From Mycolicibacterium pulveris (GTDB lineage: Bacteria > Actinomycetota > Actinomycetes > Mycobacteriales > Mycobacteriaceae), in NCBI RefSeq assembly GCF_010725725.1, contig NZ_AP022599.1, positions 3,472,001-3,536,000 on the forward strand: a DNA stretch of 64,000 nt, read 5' to 3'. Every line of letters starts with the position of its first letter. Position 1 is the first letter of the stretch. Shown piece by piece: positions 17,109-25,953 of this stretch. The position numbers and the translations under genes were made by a program. A model generated the notes under the pieces. That model was given only the letters and a program-made list of their open reading frames with translations, was not told the DNA's origin and made no database searches.

Positions 17109-18839
17109 CTAGCCGTTGGCCCCATCGGAGCCGTTGTTGCTGCCGTCGGAACCGGAGCCGGTGCCGCCCGAGCCGCCGGGCCCGTCGGCGGCGCCGAGAC
17201 CGTCCCGACCGCCGTTGCCGCCGTTGCCGCCGTTGCCGACCCCGTTCGTTGCGGTGCCGTCGCCGCCGTCGCCGCCGCGCCCGCCCTGATATCCGTTGGC
17301 CCAGCTGGTCGCTCCGCCGGTTCCGCCGTCGCCGCCGGTGGCGGTACCGGTTTCCGCGGTCGCGTCGCCGCCGTCGCCGCCGTCGCCGCCGTCCTGCATC
17401 AGGCCGCTGCTGCCACCGCTGCCGCCGTTGCCGCCGTAGGCGTCGCCTTCGTCGACTTCCGCGTCGCCGCCGTCACCGCCGTCACCGCCCTGACCGTCGA
17501 TCCCGCCGCTGCCCGCGTTGCCGCCGTCACCACCGGTGGCGGTGCCGGTTTGCGCGGTCGCGTCGCCGCCGTCGCCGCCGTTACCCGCGGTGCCGTTGAA
17601 GAACGACCCGCCGCCGTCGCCGCCGTCGCCTCCGGTGGCGGTGCCCTCGTTGGTCTGCGCCTCGCCGCCGGTGCCGCCGTCTCCGCCGTCACCCTCGATG
17701 CCGATGTTGCCGCCGTTGCCGCCGTCGCCCCCGGTGGCGGTGTTGGTATCGCTGGTGGCCGCCCCGCCCGCGCCGCCGGCGCCCGCCCAGCCGAACAGCC
17801 ATCCCGCGTTGCCGCCGTCGCCGCCCGCCCCGCCGGTGGCGGTGCCGGTCTCGCTGGTGGCGCTGCCGCCCGCACCGCCCGCCCCCGCACTGCCCAGCCA
17901 CGTGTTGCTACCGCCGTGACCGCCCTGGCCGCCCTGTGCGTCACCGGACACGCTGGTAGCGTTTCCGCCCTCACCGCCTGCGCCGGCGTTGCCTATGAAC
18001 ATTCCGGCGTTACCGCCGTTGCCGCCGTCTCCGGCGACGACGTCGCCGTTCTCGTCGGTGCTGCTGGCTCCCGCGCCGCCCGCGCCGCCGTTGCCCCACA
18101 GGCCGGCGCTGCCGCCGTCGCCGCCCTTGCCGTTGTTGACACCGGCGACGCCCGGGCCGCCCTTGCCGCCATTACCGAAGAGCAAGCCGCCGCGGCCTCC
18201 GTTTTGGCCCGGCCCGCCGTCGGCGCCGTTTCCGATCAGCAGGCCGCCGTTCTCGCCGGGCTCGGTGGCGTTGTGAAACAGCGTCTTGAAGCCGTTTTGG
18301 AAAGCCGAGTTCATCGTGAGCGCGGCGTTTTGGAAAGCATCGACCCCGGTGAGGCGGCCCGGGTCCACCGATGTCGGTGTGCTCGGGCCGCCGTCGCCGA
18401 TCGGTGAGTCGTCGTCGACAGTGCCGGGGACAGCCGCGATCCAGCCGAACAGCGGGTCGCCCGACGGGGGCTTCGGGATCACCGCCGTCCAGTCGAACAG
18501 GGGAGTGTTCGCGTTGCCCGACGGTGCGACGGGTGACGGCGGTAGATAGTTGGTCCAGCCGAACATCACCTTGCTGTTGGGGTTCTCGTACAGCGCAGGC
18601 GAATACGGCGTGCCGCCCTGCGGTGTCAGCCCGAGGATCGACGGCACGAACGCGCCGAAGCCGAACAGTGAGTCGCTGATGGCCTGCGTCGACGATGACG
18701 GCGAGCTCTCCGCGACCGCAGGCGGTGTGCCGGCGATCGCGCCCCCACCGGCGGCGGCCAGCACTCCGCTGGTCAAGGCGGCGGCTCTGACCAGCGACTT
18801 CTTTTTCGTGACGGGCTGTGAGCGCTTGTGCGTGGCCAT
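17109..18839 (-). CDS. Second PGRS-like Gly-rich secreted protein without a PE domain
   Basis: A 576-residue protein, ATG 18839 with AAGGGG upstream. Layout: Lys/Arg-rich n-region ([16 protein letters not shown]), signal core [16 protein letters not shown], about 170 residues of unique sequence (with repeated PLFDW/PLFGW motifs), then [18 protein letters not shown] and about 340 residues of GGxGG repeats. Repeat units of about 25 residues carry [10 protein letters not shown] cores. It is related to the protein at 4974-7100, although the unique parts differ. No PE domain is present. Confidence 0.8.
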   Translation of the reverse strand: MATHKRSQPVTKKKSLVRAAALTSGVLAAAGGGAIAGTPPAVAESSPSSSTQAISDSLFGFGAFVPSILGLTPQGGTPYSPALYENPNSKVMFGWTNYLPPSPVAPSGNANTPLFDWTAVIPKPPSGDPLFGWIAAVPGTVDDDSPIGDGGPSTPTSVDPGRLTGVDAFQNAALTMNSAFQNGFKTLFHNATEPGENGGLLIGNGADGGPGQNGGRGGLLFGNGGKGGPGVAGVNNGKGGDGGSAGLWGNGGAGGAGASSTDENGDVVAGDGGNGGNAGMFIGNAGAGGEGGNATSVSGDAQGGQGGHGGSNTWLGSAGAGGAGGSATSETGTATGGAGGDGGNAGWLFGWAGAGGAGGAATSDTNTATGGDGGNGGNIGIEGDGGDGGTGGEAQTNEGTATGGDGGDGGGSFFNGTAGNGGDGGDATAQTGTATGGDGGNAGSGGIDGQGGDGGDGGDAEVDEGDAYGGNGGSGGSSGLMQDGGDGGDGGDATAETGTATGGDGGTGGATSWANGYQGGRGGDGGDGTATNGVGNGGNGGNGGRDGLGAADGPGGSGGTGSGSDGSNNGSDGANG

Positions 18840-19393
18840 CGGCAGTGTCGACCCCTTCGCCTTGTGAGGAAACCCTCGAATGTCATGGCTAATCCACTGC
18901 AAACAGTGAGCAACATACAATTAGCACAATTACTGTCGGTTTTCATAGGTTCTCGGCGGGGTTCGGAGAAATCGTTGGATGCCTCGATCGCGGGCGTCGG
19001 CCGCCGATGGCGTGTTCCCAGGTCAGCAAATCACATCGCAAGATCTTGATGGTGGTGCCTCGGGATATTTGAGAAATGCGCAAATCCGGACGCCATCTCC
19101 TACGCCGCGCTGGATGCGGGCTGGGGCGGCTCCGGCAAGATCTCGGCCGGGGGCGCCACCCGGCGCTTATATTGACGCATGAGGAAAATATTTGGCGCGC
19201 TTTAGCAACATTGACTGATCTCATGCGCAAACCATGCTGAGGCGACTGCGGGCTCCCGCTGAGTTTTGCTCACCGTGAGTTTTGCTCGACCCACCCCGAT
19301 CGGGCGTCTGGAGCAGGTCTTTCGGGTCCGGTTCGTGCAGACCTCGGCGCCGGGGCGTCGCGGTGCGCCCCGGTCGCTGTCACACTGGCGGAC
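18840..19393. other. Long intergenic region without a convincing gene
   Basis: About 550 bp between the divergent PGRS-like gene and the Cys leader peptide. Short frames exist on both strands but none has a ribosome-binding site, family signature or mycobacterial codon use. The part at 18890-18960 is AT-rich and probably carries the promoter of the PGRS-like gene. The segment also holds the direct repeat at 19260-19287. Confidence 0.5.
19260..19287. promoter_or_regulatory. 12-bp direct repeat TGAGTTTTGCTC
   Basis: TGAGTTTTGCTC at 19260-19271 and 19276-19287, identical, 16 bp start to start. It lies 106 bp upstream of the cysteine leader peptide, a position suited to a regulator of the sulfur operon. 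No regulator can be named. Confidence 0.4.
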
Positions 19394-19429
19394 ATGACGA
19401 CCGGATCGCAGTGGTGTTGCGCGGACTGA
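19394..19429 (+). CDS. Cys-Cys leader peptide (attenuation uORF) of the cysteine dioxygenase operon
   Basis: ATG 19394 to TGA 19427-19429 encodes the 11-residue peptide MTTGSQWCCAD, with tandem Cys codons (TGT TGC) three codons before the end. It lies 40 bp upstream of the cysteine dioxygenase start. Mycobacterial sulfur genes are known to be preceded by short, often leaderless uORFs with Cys runs that sense charged tRNA-Cys through ribosome stalling; a cysteine dioxygenase locus of M. smegmatis is, from memory, one of these. There is no Shine-Dalgarno, consistent with a leaderless start. Confidence 0.75.
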   Translation: MTTGSQWCCAD

Positions 19430-19469
19430 ACGCCGCCACCCCCGTCCGCTCGTCGTCTCTGGAGTTTTC

Positions 19470-20006
19470 ATGCCTACCTCCGCAGCGCTGCTGTCGACAG
19501 CGCCCGCCGTCTCCGCACCCACCCGGCTGCGGCTACCCGATCTGTTGGAGGCCACCGACCGCGTGGCAGACCAGGTGCTCAGCGGTGGCCACGACCGGCT
19601 GCTTCGCGCGAGCGGCCCACCACGAGACGAGCGGTGGTTCGCGCGACTGCACAGCGATGACGAACTCGACATCTGGTTGATCAGCTGGGTGCCGGATCGG
19701 TCCACCGAATTGCACGACCACGGCGGGTCGCTGGGTGCACTGACCGTGGTCTCGGGCGCGCTGCGCGAAACCCGTTGGGACGGCTCGGTATTACGACACC
19801 GCCGACTTTCCGCCGGCGATCAGGCGGCTTTTCCCCTCGGCTGGGTGCACGACGTGGTGTGGGCGCCCGACCGCAACGACTCGGCGCCCACGTTGAGTGT
19901 GCATGCCTATTCGCCGCCTCTTACCGCGATGTCGTATTACGAGGTGACACATCGGAACACGCTGCGTCGCAGGCGCACCCAGCTCACCGACGGTCCGGAG
20001 GGATGA
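19470..20006 (+). CDS. Cysteine dioxygenase type I (Rv1065-like)
   Basis: A 178-residue cupin starting at ATG 19470 with TGGAG upstream. Iron-binding cupin motif 1 is STELHDHGGSLGALTVVSG (HxH); the third His lies in GWVHDVVWAP; and VHAYSPPL follows, typical of bacterial cysteine dioxygenases. The reaction is oxygenation of L-cysteine to cysteine sulfinate, removing excess cysteine. It overlaps the downstream rhodanese gene by 4 bp (ATGA) and is preceded by a Cys-Cys leader peptide, so its expression is probably tied to cysteine supply. Confidence 0.85.
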   Translation: MPTSAALLSTAPAVSAPTRLRLPDLLEATDRVADQVLSGGHDRLLRASGPPRDERWFARLHSDDELDIWLISWVPDRSTELHDHGGSLGALTVVSGALRETRWDGSVLRHRRLSAGDQAAFPLGWVHDVVWAPDRNDSAPTLSVHAYSPPLTAMSYYEVTHRNTLRRRRTQLTDGPEG

Positions 20007-20386
20007 CGTTGCCCGCGAGCCGTATCGACCGGATGCTGGCCGACGCCCGTGCTCGGCTGCGTCGGCTGCCCGCGCGGGACGTGCCTGCCGCGCTGACCCG
20101 GGGCGCGGTGCTGGTGGACATCCGTCCGCAGGCCCAACGCCACCGGGAGGGCGACGTCCCCGCCGCGCTGGTGATCGAACGCAATGTGTTGGAGTGGCGT
20201 TGCGACCCGACCAGCGACGCGCGGCTGCCCCAGGCCGTCGGCGACGACGTGGAGTGGGTGGTGCTGTGCTCGGAGGGGTACACCTCGAGCCTGGCCGCCG
20301 CGGCGTTGCAGGACCTCGGCTTGCACCGCGCCACCGACGTCATCGGCGGATACCACGCGTTGAAGGCCGAAAAGGTTCTGGTTTAG
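20003..20386 (+). CDS. Rhodanese-like sulfurtransferase (Rv1066-like)
   Basis: A 127-residue single rhodanese domain, start ATG 20003 overlapping the dioxygenase stop (ATGA). Signature: GAVLVDIRPQAQRHREGDVPAAL (CH2A-like) and the active-site loop VLCSEGYTSSLAA with the catalytic Cys near residue 90; C-terminal TDVIGGYHALKA. Translational coupling to cysteine dioxygenase suggests a shared task in cysteine-sulfur handling. Its stop codon overlaps that of the convergent Rv1069c-like gene by 4 bp. Confidence 0.85.
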   Translation: MTLPASRIDRMLADARARLRRLPARDVPAALTRGAVLVDIRPQAQRHREGDVPAALVIERNVLEWRCDPTSDARLPQAVGDDVEWVVLCSEGYTSSLAAAALQDLGLHRATDVIGGYHALKAEKVLV

Positions 20387-22089
20387 GCGCTTTCGTTGCT
20401 ACGCAACATCGGACGCAGCTTTTCGGTCTTCTCCGCGGTCCAGCCCGGCGGCTGCAGGATCGCGGCCCAGGCATCGGCGACGTCCCTGACGTAGACGTGG
20501 CCGTGCCCGTCGGGCACGTCGACGGCGACCGCCATATCGGCCGACACCTGAAGGAACGTCACGATCGGGATCCACTGCATGCGGCCCGACACATCGTAAC
20601 CTTTGGGCTCACGCAGCCAGTCCGGTTCGGCGAACAGCAGATCCGGGTTCCACCACGCGATCGGGTCGGAGGCGTGCTGAAGGTATACGACTCGCGGTGT
20701 GCCCCACGGGGCGTCGGGCCTGCCGAGGTTCTCCGCCTCGGCGACGAACCGGACGTTCTCCCCGTCGTCGTAGATCGGCAGCCACATCGGTGAACCCGCA
20801 TCACGCTCGCGGGTGAGCTGGGTCCAGATGGTGTTGTTGAACGTCGGTCCGCTGAACAGCGCACCGTCGGTGCGGGCGATGAGGTTGTTGAGTGCCAAAA
20901 ACGGCGCCTCGCCGCCGAACGAGCCGAGGCTCTCACCGAACACCACCAGCTGCGGGCGCTCCGCCTCGGGCATCTCGCGGATCATCTCGTCGACGGCCTC
21001 GAACAGTGCCTGCCCGGCCTGGCGCGCGTTCTCCTTGTCCACCAGGAACGACAGCCAACTCGGCAGGAACGAGTACTGCATGGACACGATCGCGGTGTCG
21101 CCGTTGTACATGTACTCCAGCGCGGTGGCTTCCGCACCGTTGATCCAGCCGGTGCCGGTGGTGGTGGCGACGGCGACCACCGCACGGTCCAGTCCGCCTG
21201 CGCGCCTTAACTCTTGGGCCGCCAATTCGGCGGTGGCTTTGATGCCGTCCGCGGAGTGCAGCCCGGCATAGGCCCGGATCGGTTCGACCGCCGGTGCACC
21301 GTTGAACTCGGTGAGCTGGTCGACCGTCGGGCCCGACGAGACGAATATCCGGCCCTGATGTCCCAACGACTCCCAGCTGACCAGCGACTGAGGTCCGCCG
21401 GAGCGCAACGGCGACGTCGGCGCGGCGAAGTCCGGGTCGGTTTCGTCGTTGACCGCCGAGAACGTCTTGTTGATGGTGCTCATCGCGAAGCGGACCACCA
21501 CGCCGTTGAGCAGCGCGATGCTCAATGCCAGCAGCAGAATCACCACCACGACGGCCGAAACGCGTGGCGGCGCGAAGCGATTGAGTTGTCGGACCAGGAA
21601 TCGCACCAGCCTGCCGACCAGCTGGCCGATTTCGACGAGCACGAACAGCACGATGATCGACAGCACCGCGGTCCAGGGGTAGTCCCAGAACTCGAGGCGT
21701 GACACCCCGACAAGGTCGCGAACTTCGTCCTGCCACCGATGGAAGTAGACGATCATCAAAATCTGGCCGACGATTCCGATGACCACCAACGCGATCCATG
21801 CCAGCCGCGGCGCCTGCGGGCTGCTGTCCTTCGAGCGCATGTAGCGCACCAGCCAGACCGTGAACACGCCGAGTCCGTATCCGGCGGCTCCGGCCGCTCC
21901 GCTGACAAGACCCTGAAACAGTGGGCCGCGCGGCAACAGTGACGGCGTCAGCGAGAACCAGATGAACACCAGGCCGACCGCGGTTCCGGTGAACGTGTAG
22001 TGGCGTACCCACCACCGCGTCCTGACCGGCTCTTTCGGGGGAGCCTGCTCCTGGTCCGCGGCCGCTGCGTCGTCGCGGGTATCTGTCAC
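20383..22089 (-). CDS. Membrane alpha/beta-hydrolase, Abhydrolase_9 family (Rv1069c-like)
   Basis: A 568-residue protein. The N-terminal 200 residues carry four to five membrane helices (FTGTAVGLVFIWFSL, GLVSGAAGAAGYGLGVF, LAWIALVVIGIVGQILMIVYF, VLSIIVLFVLVEIG, VVVVILLLALSIALL). The C-terminal half is a hydrolase with nucleophile elbow VVFGESLGSFGG (GESLG), a later DPIAWW segment and His in GHGHVY. This two-part structure is the PF15420/PF10081 arrangement. Probably a membrane-anchored lipid or cell-envelope esterase. GTG 22089 is listed; TTG 22092 is equally possible. Confidence 0.8.
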   Translation of the reverse strand: MTDTRDDAAAADQEQAPPKEPVRTRWWVRHYTFTGTAVGLVFIWFSLTPSLLPRGPLFQGLVSGAAGAAGYGLGVFTVWLVRYMRSKDSSPQAPRLAWIALVVIGIVGQILMIVYFHRWQDEVRDLVGVSRLEFWDYPWTAVLSIIVLFVLVEIGQLVGRLVRFLVRQLNRFAPPRVSAVVVVILLLALSIALLNGVVVRFAMSTINKTFSAVNDETDPDFAAPTSPLRSGGPQSLVSWESLGHQGRIFVSSGPTVDQLTEFNGAPAVEPIRAYAGLHSADGIKATAELAAQELRRAGGLDRAVVAVATTTGTGWINGAEATALEYMYNGDTAIVSMQYSFLPSWLSFLVDKENARQAGQALFEAVDEMIREMPEAERPQLVVFGESLGSFGGEAPFLALNNLIARTDGALFSGPTFNNTIWTQLTRERDAGSPMWLPIYDDGENVRFVAEAENLGRPDAPWGTPRVVYLQHASDPIAWWNPDLLFAEPDWLREPKGYDVSGRMQWIPIVTFLQVSADMAVAVDVPDGHGHVYVRDVADAWAAILQPPGWTAEKTEKLRPMLRSNESA

Positions 22090-22098
22090 CAAGGCAGA

Positions 22099-22872
22099 TT
22101 AGCGGTGGGTGAAGTTCGGGGGGCGCTTCTCGGTGAAGGCGTTCATGCCCTCGGTCTGGTCGTCGGTGGCGAACGCCGAGTGGAACAGCCTGCGTTCGTA
22201 GAGGAGTCCCTCGGCGAGCGTGGTTTCGAACGCGCGGTCGACGGCCTCCTTGGCCATCCGTGAAGCCGACAGCGACATTCCCGCGATGGTCTTGGCGACC
22301 GCGTTCGCCTCCTCGAGCAGTTTGTCGGCCGGTACGACGCGCGACACCAGCCCCGCGCGTTCGGCCTCCTCGGCATCCATGTTGCGCCCGGTGAGGATCA
22401 GATCCATCGCCTTGGCCTTGCCGATGGCGCGGGTGAGCCGCTGCGAGCCGCCCATGCCCGGCAACACGCCGAGTTTGATCTCGGGCTGACCGAACTTCGC
22501 GGAGTCCGCGGCGATCAGCACGTCGCACATCATCGCCAGCTCGCACCCGCCGCCCAGCGCGTACCCGGCGACCGCGGCGATCGTGGGGGTACGCGTCGCG
22601 GCGAATTTGCCCCAGGCGGCGAAGAAGTCGCTGGCGAACACGTCGGCGAATGTCAGGCTGGCCATCTCCTTGATGTCGGCGCCCGCCGCGAACGCCTTCT
22701 CGTTGCCGGTGACGATGATCGCGCCGATTCCGGGATCGCTGTCGAATTCCGCTGCGGCAGCGGTGACTTCGTTCATCACCTGGCTGTTGAGCGCGTTGAG
22801 CGCTTTGGGACGGTTCAGCGTGATGGTGCCGACACGGTCCTCGCGGGTGACCAGAATGGTCTCGTAGCTCAT
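22099..22872 (-). CDS. echA8: Enoyl-CoA hydratase EchA8
   Basis: A 257-residue crotonase, the exact length usual for EchA8. Key features: [15 protein letters not shown], oxyanion-hole strand [11 protein letters not shown], and the second oxyanion/catalytic segment [16 protein letters not shown], with the catalytic Glu region [20 protein letters not shown]. It hydrates trans-2-enoyl-CoA in beta-oxidation. Start ATG 22872 overlaps the echA9 stop (ATGA), so the two are translationally coupled. Confidence 0.92.
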   Translation of the reverse strand: MSYETILVTREDRVGTITLNRPKALNALNSQVMNEVTAAAAEFDSDPGIGAIIVTGNEKAFAAGADIKEMASLTFADVFASDFFAAWGKFAATRTPTIAAVAGYALGGGCELAMMCDVLIAADSAKFGQPEIKLGVLPGMGGSQRLTRAIGKAKAMDLILTGRNMDAEEAERAGLVSRVVPADKLLEEANAVAKTIAGMSLSASRMAKEAVDRAFETTLAEGLLYERRLFHSAFATDDQTEGMNAFTEKRPPNFTHR

Positions 22873-23906
22873 CAAAACTCCAGTTCGCGGTCGGCCGGCG
22901 CGAAGTAGGCCTCCACGTCGGCGGGGATGACGGCCGCCAGCGATGCCGGTGACCATTTCGGGTTGCGGTCCTTGTCGATGACCTGGGCGCGGATGCCCTC
23001 GACGAGATCGTGGCTGCGCAGCGACGCGCACGAGGTCCGGTACTCCTGACGCAGCACGTCTTCCAGTGTGTCCAGTTTGGCGGCCCGGCGGACCGCTTCC
23101 AGCGCCACCGACACCGAGATGGGTGAGCGGCTGGCGATCAGGTCGGCGGCCTCGTTGGCCGCGGGTGCGTCGTGGTCACGCAGCGCGGCGACGATGTCGA
23201 CTGCGGTTTCGGCGGCGTAGCATTCGTCGACCCAGTCGCGCTGTGCGGCAAGCTGACTCGCGGGCGGCTCGGATGCGTGGGCGGCGAGCGCGGCATCGAT
23301 ACCGTCGCTCAGCAGCGCGTTCTTGAACGACTGCAGCTTGTCGTGGGCGACGTAGTGGTCGGCGAAGCCCATTGCGATCGCGTCGGCGCCGTTGAACGTC
23401 ACACCGGTCAGCGCGGCGTGCAGGCCGAGCAGGCCGGGCGCTCGCGACAGGATCCAGGTGCCGCCGACGTCGGGGATGAAGCCGATCCCGACCTCGGGCA
23501 TCGCCATCTTGGTGGTGTCGGTGGCGACCCGCACGCTGCCGTGGGCGCTGATCCCGACGCCGCCGCCCATCACGATGCCGTCCATGAGCGCGACGTACGG
23601 CTTGGCGAAGCGGCCGATGTGGGCGTTGAGCAGGTACTCGTCGTACCAGAACTGACGCGCCTCGGAGCCGTCGGCGCGGGCGCTGTGGTAGATCGCCACG
23701 ATGTCGCCGCCCGCGCACAGGCCGCGCTCCCCGGCGCCGTCGACCACGACGGCGCGGACGTCGTCGTCGCGTTCCCACTCGGTCAGCACCCGTGACATCA
23801 CCGCGACCATGGCGTGGTTCAGCGAGTTGATGGCCTTTGGCCGGTTGAGCGTGATCAGCCCGACCCCACGGTCGACAGTTACTAGGACATCCTCGTTTTC
23901 TGCCAC
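22872..23906 (-). CDS. echA9: EchA9, 3-hydroxyisobutyryl-CoA hydrolase-like crotonase
   Basis: A 344-residue crotonase with the longer HIBYL-CoA hydrolase layout: [68 protein letters not shown], then a C-terminal extension ([18 protein letters not shown]) typical of hydrolases rather than hydratases. Likely hydrolyses 3-hydroxyisobutyryl-CoA in valine catabolism or a related 3-hydroxyacyl-CoA. GTG 23906 gives the expected N-terminus; TTG 23915 is an alternative. Confidence 0.88.
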   Translation of the reverse strand: MAENEDVLVTVDRGVGLITLNRPKAINSLNHAMVAVMSRVLTEWERDDDVRAVVVDGAGERGLCAGGDIVAIYHSARADGSEARQFWYDEYLLNAHIGRFAKPYVALMDGIVMGGGVGISAHGSVRVATDTTKMAMPEVGIGFIPDVGGTWILSRAPGLLGLHAALTGVTFNGADAIAMGFADHYVAHDKLQSFKNALLSDGIDAALAAHASEPPASQLAAQRDWVDECYAAETAVDIVAALRDHDAPAANEAADLIASRSPISVSVALEAVRRAAKLDTLEDVLRQEYRTSCASLRSHDLVEGIRAQVIDKDRNPKWSPASLAAVIPADVEAYFAPADRELEF

Positions 23907-24059
23907 AGATAGCAATCTAGATCTTCACCCCGGGCCGAGGCAGCCCCGGGTAAGGTTTTTTCGTGATGGCCGGGTCGTTCGGGAACTGACGTCTGGCCGC
24001 GATCGTTGTTTGTGTGTTCGCCAACTCTGTCGAACCACTTCACAGGAGAGGAACCGACG

Positions 24060-24908
24060 GTGCGGGAAACCAGCAACCCGGTATTTCGTTCGCTGCCCAG
24101 GACACAGGGCGGATACGCGCAGTTCGGTACCGGAGCCGCCGGCTACGGTGCGCAGGCGGTACAAGCGGACCCCTACACAACCCAGTACCCCCAACCGCAG
24201 CAGGCGGGTGTCTCCCGGCCGCTGACCATCGATGACGTCGTCACCCGGACCGGCATCACGCTGGCCCTGCTGACCGCGGTCGGTGTCGTCTCGTACTTCC
24301 TGGTGTCCCAGAACTTGGGCTTGGCCATGCCGTTCGCCCTGGTGGGCGGCCTCGGTGGGTTGGCCCTGGTGCTCGTTGCGACCTTTGGCCGCAAGCAGGA
24401 CAACCCGGCGATCGTGCTGAGCTACGCCGCGCTGGAGGGCCTGTTCCTCGGCGCGATCTCGTTCATCATCGCCAACGTCGTCTCGGTCGGTGGCGTGGGA
24501 ATGATCTCGCAGGCCATCGTGGGCACCATCGGGGTGTTCTTCGGCATGCTGGTCGTCTACAAGACCGGCGCCATCCGCGTGACGCCGAAGTTCACCCGCA
24601 TGATCGTCGCCGGCCTCTTCGGGGTGCTGGCGCTGATGCTGCTCAACCTCGTGCTCGCGATGTTCGGTGTGGGCGGCGGTGCCGGTCTGGGCCTGCGCGA
24701 CGGCGGCATGCTCGCCATCGGCTTCTCGCTGCTGTGCATCGGCCTGGCGGCGTTCTCGTTCCTGATCGACTTCGACGCCGCGGACCAGATGGTGCGCGCG
24801 GGCGCGCCGGAGAAGGCCGCGTGGGGCATCGCGCTGGGCCTGACCGTCACGTTGGTCTGGCTGTACATCGAGATTCTGCGTCTGCTCAGCTACTTCAACA
24901 GCGAGTAG
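24060..24908 (+). CDS. Bax inhibitor-1/YccA-family membrane protein (Rv1072-like)
   Basis: A 282-residue protein starting at GTG 24060 behind AGGAGAGGA. A hydrophilic N-terminus of about 65 residues (Tyr/Gln/Pro-rich) is followed by seven membrane segments: ITLALLTAVGVVSYFLV, FALVGGLGGLALVLVA, AALEGLFLGAISFIIANVV, QAIVGTIGVFFGMLVVY, MIVAGLFGVLALMLLNLV, LLCIGLAAFSFLIDF with the DFD/DAAD acidic pair, and LGLTVTLVWLYIEILRLL. This is the actinobacterial Bax1-I type. Role unknown. A strong terminator follows. Confidence 0.88.
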   Translation: MRETSNPVFRSLPRTQGGYAQFGTGAAGYGAQAVQADPYTTQYPQPQQAGVSRPLTIDDVVTRTGITLALLTAVGVVSYFLVSQNLGLAMPFALVGGLGGLALVLVATFGRKQDNPAIVLSYAALEGLFLGAISFIIANVVSVGGVGMISQAIVGTIGVFFGMLVVYKTGAIRVTPKFTRMIVAGLFGVLALMLLNLVLAMFGVGGGAGLGLRDGGMLAIGFSLLCIGLAAFSFLIDFDAADQMVRAGAPEKAAWGIALGLTVTLVWLYIEILRLLSYFNSE

Positions 24909-24920
24909 TCGCCCGACGAG

Positions 24921-24955
24921 AAAGCCCGGCACCACGCATGGTGCCGGGCTTTTTC
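24921..24955 (+). terminator. Strong intrinsic terminator
   Basis: An 11-bp perfect stem AGCCCGGCACC/GGTGCCGGGCT with loop ACGCAT, flanked by AAA on the left and TTTTTCT on the right. It lies 12 bp after the stop codon of the Bax-inhibitor-like gene. The A-run on the left gives it some bidirectional character. Confidence 0.9.
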
Positions 24956-24962
24956 TGTGCGC

Positions 24963-25018
24963 CGAAACTGTACACAGATCGCGATTGATCCCCAGATCAC
25001 GATCTGTGCGCAGTCTCG
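24963..25018. repeat. Intergenic palindrome family C, copy 1
   Basis: Arms 24963-24984 and 24997-25018 are an imperfect inverted repeat built on CGAgACTGTgCACAGATCG. The same motif recurs at 25886-25941, so the DUF559-like gene between them is bracketed by two copies. Confidence 0.7.
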
Positions 25019-25047
25019 CAGTCCGCCGAGCGGCGATTCTCAGAGCC

Positions 25048-25917
25048 ATGACCACGCACAGCTGGCCGTTCATCGGTAGTGACGCCATTGCCAACGGCCG
25101 ACTGAGAAAGCACGAACTGCGAGCGAAGTATCGCCCGCTCTTTCCCGACATCTACGTGCCGAACGACGCGGCGCCGACGTTGCGCCAACGCGCGGTCGCA
25201 GGATGGCTGTGGTCGCACCGTGAAGGGGTGATCGCGGGTCTTACCGCATCGGCGTTACACGGCGCGAAATGGGTCGACGATTCGAGTCCTGTCGAGCTGG
25301 TCTGGTCGAATGCCCGTCCCCCCGCCGGGTTACGGACGTTCGATATGCGGCTTCGCGCAGAGGAGTTCGAGTGTAAACACGGGCTCCGGCTGACGACGCG
25401 TGAGCGCACGGCCTTTGACATCGGTCGCCGCGGAACGTTGGACCAGGCGGTTGCCCGGCTCGACGCGCTGGGCAATGCCACCGGCCTGACAATCGACGAT
25501 GTGCTCGCCGTGGCGGCGGCGCACCGAGGAGCCCGCGGCCTGCGCCGGCTCGAAAAGGCTTTGCAGCTATACGATCCCGGCGCCGCATCACCGAAGGAGA
25601 CGTGGCTACGCCTCTTGGCCATCCGTGCCGGCTACCCGCGCCCCAGGACGCAGATACCGCTGCTGAGCCCCGATGGCCGTCGGCGCTACTACCTCGACAT
25701 GGGGTGGGAAAACCTCATGCTCGCCTTGGAATACGACGGCGAGCAGCACCGCAAGGATCCGGTCCAGTACGCCTACGACATTGCGCGTTCGGAGGACATC
25801 GCCGAACTCGGCTGGTCGCGGGTCAGAGTCGTCAAGGCGAACAGCAGCGCCGATATCTTGCGTCGGCTGGAACGGGCGTGGCGATCGAGACTGTGCACAG
25901 ATCGCAAAATTGGGTGA
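25048..25917 (+). CDS. DUF559/AbiEi-like protein with a PD-(D/E)xK-type C-terminal domain
   Basis: A 289-residue protein starting at ATG 25048. The N-terminal half (LRKHELRAKYRPLFPDIYVPN, WLWSHREGVIAGLTASALHG, TTRERTAFDIGRRG) matches the AbiEi-type/DUF559-associated pattern of actinobacteria. The C-terminal 90 residues carry YYLDMGWENLMLALEYDGEQH and WSRVRVVKANS, the D-x-E-x-(D) core of a Vsr-like nuclease fold. A cytosolic DNA-acting protein of unknown target; not an established toxin or antitoxin here. M. tuberculosis has a hypothetical gene in this position (Rv1073, from memory). Confidence 0.7.
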   Translation: MTTHSWPFIGSDAIANGRLRKHELRAKYRPLFPDIYVPNDAAPTLRQRAVAGWLWSHREGVIAGLTASALHGAKWVDDSSPVELVWSNARPPAGLRTFDMRLRAEEFECKHGLRLTTRERTAFDIGRRGTLDQAVARLDALGNATGLTIDDVLAVAAAHRGARGLRRLEKALQLYDPGAASPKETWLRLLAIRAGYPRPRTQIPLLSPDGRRRYYLDMGWENLMLALEYDGEQHRKDPVQYAYDIARSEDIAELGWSRVRVVKANSSADILRRLERAWRSRLCTDRKIG

Positions 25918-25941
25918 ATTCGCGATCTGTGTGCAGTCTCG
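25886..25941. repeat. Intergenic palindrome family C, copy 2
   Basis: Arm CGAGACTGTGCACAGATCGC at 25886-25905 and arm GCGATCTGTGTGCAGTCTCG at 25922-25941 pair with one mismatch around a 16-nt loop. The left arm lies inside the 3' end of the DUF559-like gene, whose last residues (RSRLCTDRKIG) are encoded by the repeat. Convergent with fadA3, so it can act as a bidirectional terminator. Confidence 0.75.
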
Positions 25942-25953
25942 GCGAATTCAGGG

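Noticed and set aside
16770..18407. Long plus-strand frame opposite the second Gly-rich gene
   Set aside because: Same repeat-generated artefact; low-complexity Ala/Val product.
20933..22546. 537-codon minus-strand frame overlapping the hydrolase and echA8
   Set aside because: It spans two well-defined genes in another frame and has only Arg/Gly-rich composition.
25048..25917. Complete toxin-antitoxin system
   Set aside because: Only one gene is present; no adjacent partner gene (AbiEii-like or other) is seen, so a TA label is not supported.
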